From an uncultured Lachnospiraceae bacterium (GTDB lineage: Bacteria; Bacillota; Clostridia; Lachnospirales; Lachnospiraceae): 7,176 nt of DNA. The DNA lies in NCBI GenBank assembly GCA_946630645.1, contig CAMOZD010000060.1, positions 1 to 7,176 on the forward strand, read 5' to 3'. Shown piece after piece: positions 6,066 through 7,176 of the stretch. The translations under genes were made by a program, and so were the position numbers. Each line of letters starts with the position of its first letter. Position 1 is the first letter of the stretch. The notes under the pieces are model-generated. The model saw nothing but the letters and a program-made list of their open reading frames with translations. It made no database searches and was not told the origin of the DNA.

Positions 6066-6623
6066 ATGAAGATATGTGTTTACGCCTCCTCCGTCGACGA
6101 GATCCGTCCGGTTTATATGGAGGAGACAGAGAAGCTGGGCAGGGCCCTGGCAAAGAAAAATTACGAGATTATTTACGGCGGTGGTGCCAGAGGACTCATG
6201 GGGGCCATAGCCAGGGGAGTCAAGTCGGCGGAAGGTGAGATTACGGGAATCGCTCCTGCATTCTTTGATGTGGACGGAGAACTTTTTGAAGACTGCGACC
6301 ACATGATTATGACAGAGACCATGAGGGAAAGGAAGAGATTACTCCGGCAGAAGAGTGATGCTTTTCTGATCCTGCCGGGCGGAATCGGAACCTTTGATGA
6401 GTTTTTTGAGACCCTGGTCCTGAAGGCCTTTGACAAGCAGCCCAAGCCCATCATTTTCTATAATATCAACGGTTATTTTGATAAGCTTAAGGAGATGATG
6501 GAATTCGGAATCGAAGAGAACTTTATTGCCCCCCGGGTTACAAAGCTCTATCATATGTTTGACAGTGCCGAGGAGCTTTTGATCTACCTGGAAGTTTACA
6601 AGATGTTGGAAAAAGAGGAGTGA
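6066..6623 (+). CDS. LOG-family protein (cytokinin riboside 5'-monophosphate phosphoribohydrolase-like)
   Basis: The 185-residue Rossmann-fold protein has the LOG signatures: nucleotide-binding YGGGARGLMGAIA (37-49), MRERK (86-90) and PGGIGTFDEFFE (104-115), with the expected catalytic E112 and an arginine in MRERK. By family knowledge, such enzymes hydrolyse nucleoside 5'-monophosphates to free base and ribose 5-phosphate. In plants and some microbes the substrate is cytokinin ribotide; in gut-type bacteria it is often unknown, and AMP is a common candidate. Older annotations call these lysine decarboxylases, which the motif does not support. AGGAGA at 6052-6057 lies eight bases before ATG. 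It is 30 bp after the epimerase stop and 6 bp before nfeD, consistent with one transcript. Confidence 0.94.
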   Translation: MKICVYASSVDEIRPVYMEETEKLGRALAKKNYEIIYGGGARGLMGAIARGVKSAEGEITGIAPAFFDVDGELFEDCDHMIMTETMRERKRLLRQKSDAFLILPGGIGTFDEFFETLVLKAFDKQPKPIIFYNINGYFDKLKEMMEFGIEENFIAPRVTKLYHMFDSAEELLIYLEVYKMLEKEE

Positions 6624-6629
6624 TGAAGG

Positions 6630-7097
6630 ATGATTACTCTATATTGGCTGGGGGCGGCAGCGGTCTTTACAGTCATTGAGATTCTGACCACCAGTCTCAC
6701 CACGATCTGGTTTGCCGGAGGAGCCCTGGTGGCGGCCCTGCTTTCCTATCTGGGTTTCAGCGAGCTGGCCCAGGTGGGCGTTTTCATCCTTGTTTCTGTC
6801 CTGCTGCTGGTCCTGACCAGACAGTGGGCCAAGGAACATCTCAATAACAGGACAGTCAAGACTAATGCCGACCGGCTGATCGGGGAGACCTGCCTGGTTA
6901 CGGAGACCGTGGAGAACCTGACCAACAAGGGCCAGGTCACTGTCAAAGGCCAGGTCTGGAGCGCCAGAAATGTGGATGAGGACCAGGTCCTGCCTAAAGG
7001 AACCCTGGTCAGGATTGTTGCTATCACCGGTGTGAAGCTGACTGTGAAGGCTGTCGGTGAGGATGAAGAACGCATCTATCATGAGATCGGCGGCTGA
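6630..7097 (+). CDS. NfeD-like membrane protein with C-terminal OB-fold
   Basis: This 155-residue protein has the short NfeD layout. Three hydrophobic segments lie at about 2-22, 26-44 and 48-64, followed by a basic/polar junction and a soluble domain of about 65 residues (about 83-148). The domain carries the NfeD pattern: an early LIGETCLVTE strand, GQVTVKGQVWSARN (101-114), then LPKGTLVRIVAITGVKLTVK (121-140). These proteins usually partner SPFH (stomatin/flotillin-like) proteins in membrane microdomains or stress responses; YuaF-FloT of Bacillus is an example. No SPFH gene is visible in the remaining 79 bp. GAGGAG at 6615-6620, inside the end of the LOG gene, is the likely SD. The six-bp gap suggests translational coupling with LOG. 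Confidence 0.93.
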   Translation: MITLYWLGAAAVFTVIEILTTSLTTIWFAGGALVAALLSYLGFSELAQVGVFILVSVLLLVLTRQWAKEHLNNRTVKTNADRLIGETCLVTETVENLTNKGQVTVKGQVWSARNVDEDQVLPKGTLVRIVAITGVKLTVKAVGEDEERIYHEIGG

Positions 7098-7137
7098 TAA
7101 CAGAGGCTGACCCGCTTTACAAGGTAGATAATATGAA

Positions 7138-7154
7138 GTGACCTCACATTTGTA
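7138..7154 (+). promoter_or_regulatory. Possible operator-like element at window end
   Basis: GTGACCTCACATTTGTA resembles the pre-hemB element: GTGAC, a two- or three-base gap, then ACAnnTGTA. The dyad CACAttTGTA (7145-7154) is one base off TACAnnTGTA. It may precede a gene beyond the window, but the evidence is only motif resemblance. Confidence 0.2.
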
Positions 7155-7176
7155 GCAACGTGGATTTACCTGTATA

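Noticed and set aside
5442..6302. Minus-strand open frame of 286 codons opposite aldose epimerase and LOG
   Set aside because: It overlaps two confident genes and their intergenic SD, and the translation has no recognisable domain.

Overview
The window reads as a chromosomal stretch of a Gram-positive anaerobe, most likely a Clostridia member and plausibly Lachnospiraceae. This rests on strong purine-rich Shine-Dalgarno sites, moderate GC, an anaerobic-style tetrapyrrole/corrinoid gene set, and short Bacillota-type LOG and NfeD proteins. The lineage is an inference; no rRNA or other marker is present. All seven genes lie on the + strand.

Left part (1-2934), corrinoid and siroheme synthesis. 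The window opens inside cobyric acid synthase (CobQ). Through an acidic, Glu/Lys-rich linker it is fused to a complete BtuR/CobA/CobO-type cob(I)alamin adenosyltransferase. One polypeptide therefore carries two neighbouring steps of adenosylcobalamin assembly. After a 208-bp gap containing imperfect 26-bp tandem repeats comes a Met8/CysG-N-type precorrin-2 dehydrogenase, which feeds sirohydrochlorin to siroheme or cobalamin synthesis. Its 3' end carries a 40-bp-period direct duplication that appears to have shifted the reading frame of the C-terminus.

Middle (2935-4787), a GNAT acetyltransferase and hemB. The acetyltransferase has its own good extended -10 promoter. hemB (porphobilinogen synthase) makes the shared tetrapyrrole precursor, and its upstream gap contains two adjacent TACAnnTGTA-like dyads resembling BlaI/MecI/CopY-family operators. 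A strong rho-independent terminator (4751-4787) closes this part.

Right part (4788-7176). A new transcription unit probably starts near 4870. Its leader of about 265 nt is largely a noncoding array of about seven imperfect units at an exact 26-bp period. It is followed by three closely spaced genes: a LacX-like aldose 1-epimerase family protein, a LOG-family nucleotide phosphoribohydrolase, and a small NfeD-like membrane protein. The final 79 bp contain no recognisable gene start.

The genes themselves are recognisable housekeeping or metabolic families. The least explained sequence is noncoding: the two 26-bp-period repeat leaders, which share their period and part of their motif, and the TACAnnTGTA dyads before hemB.
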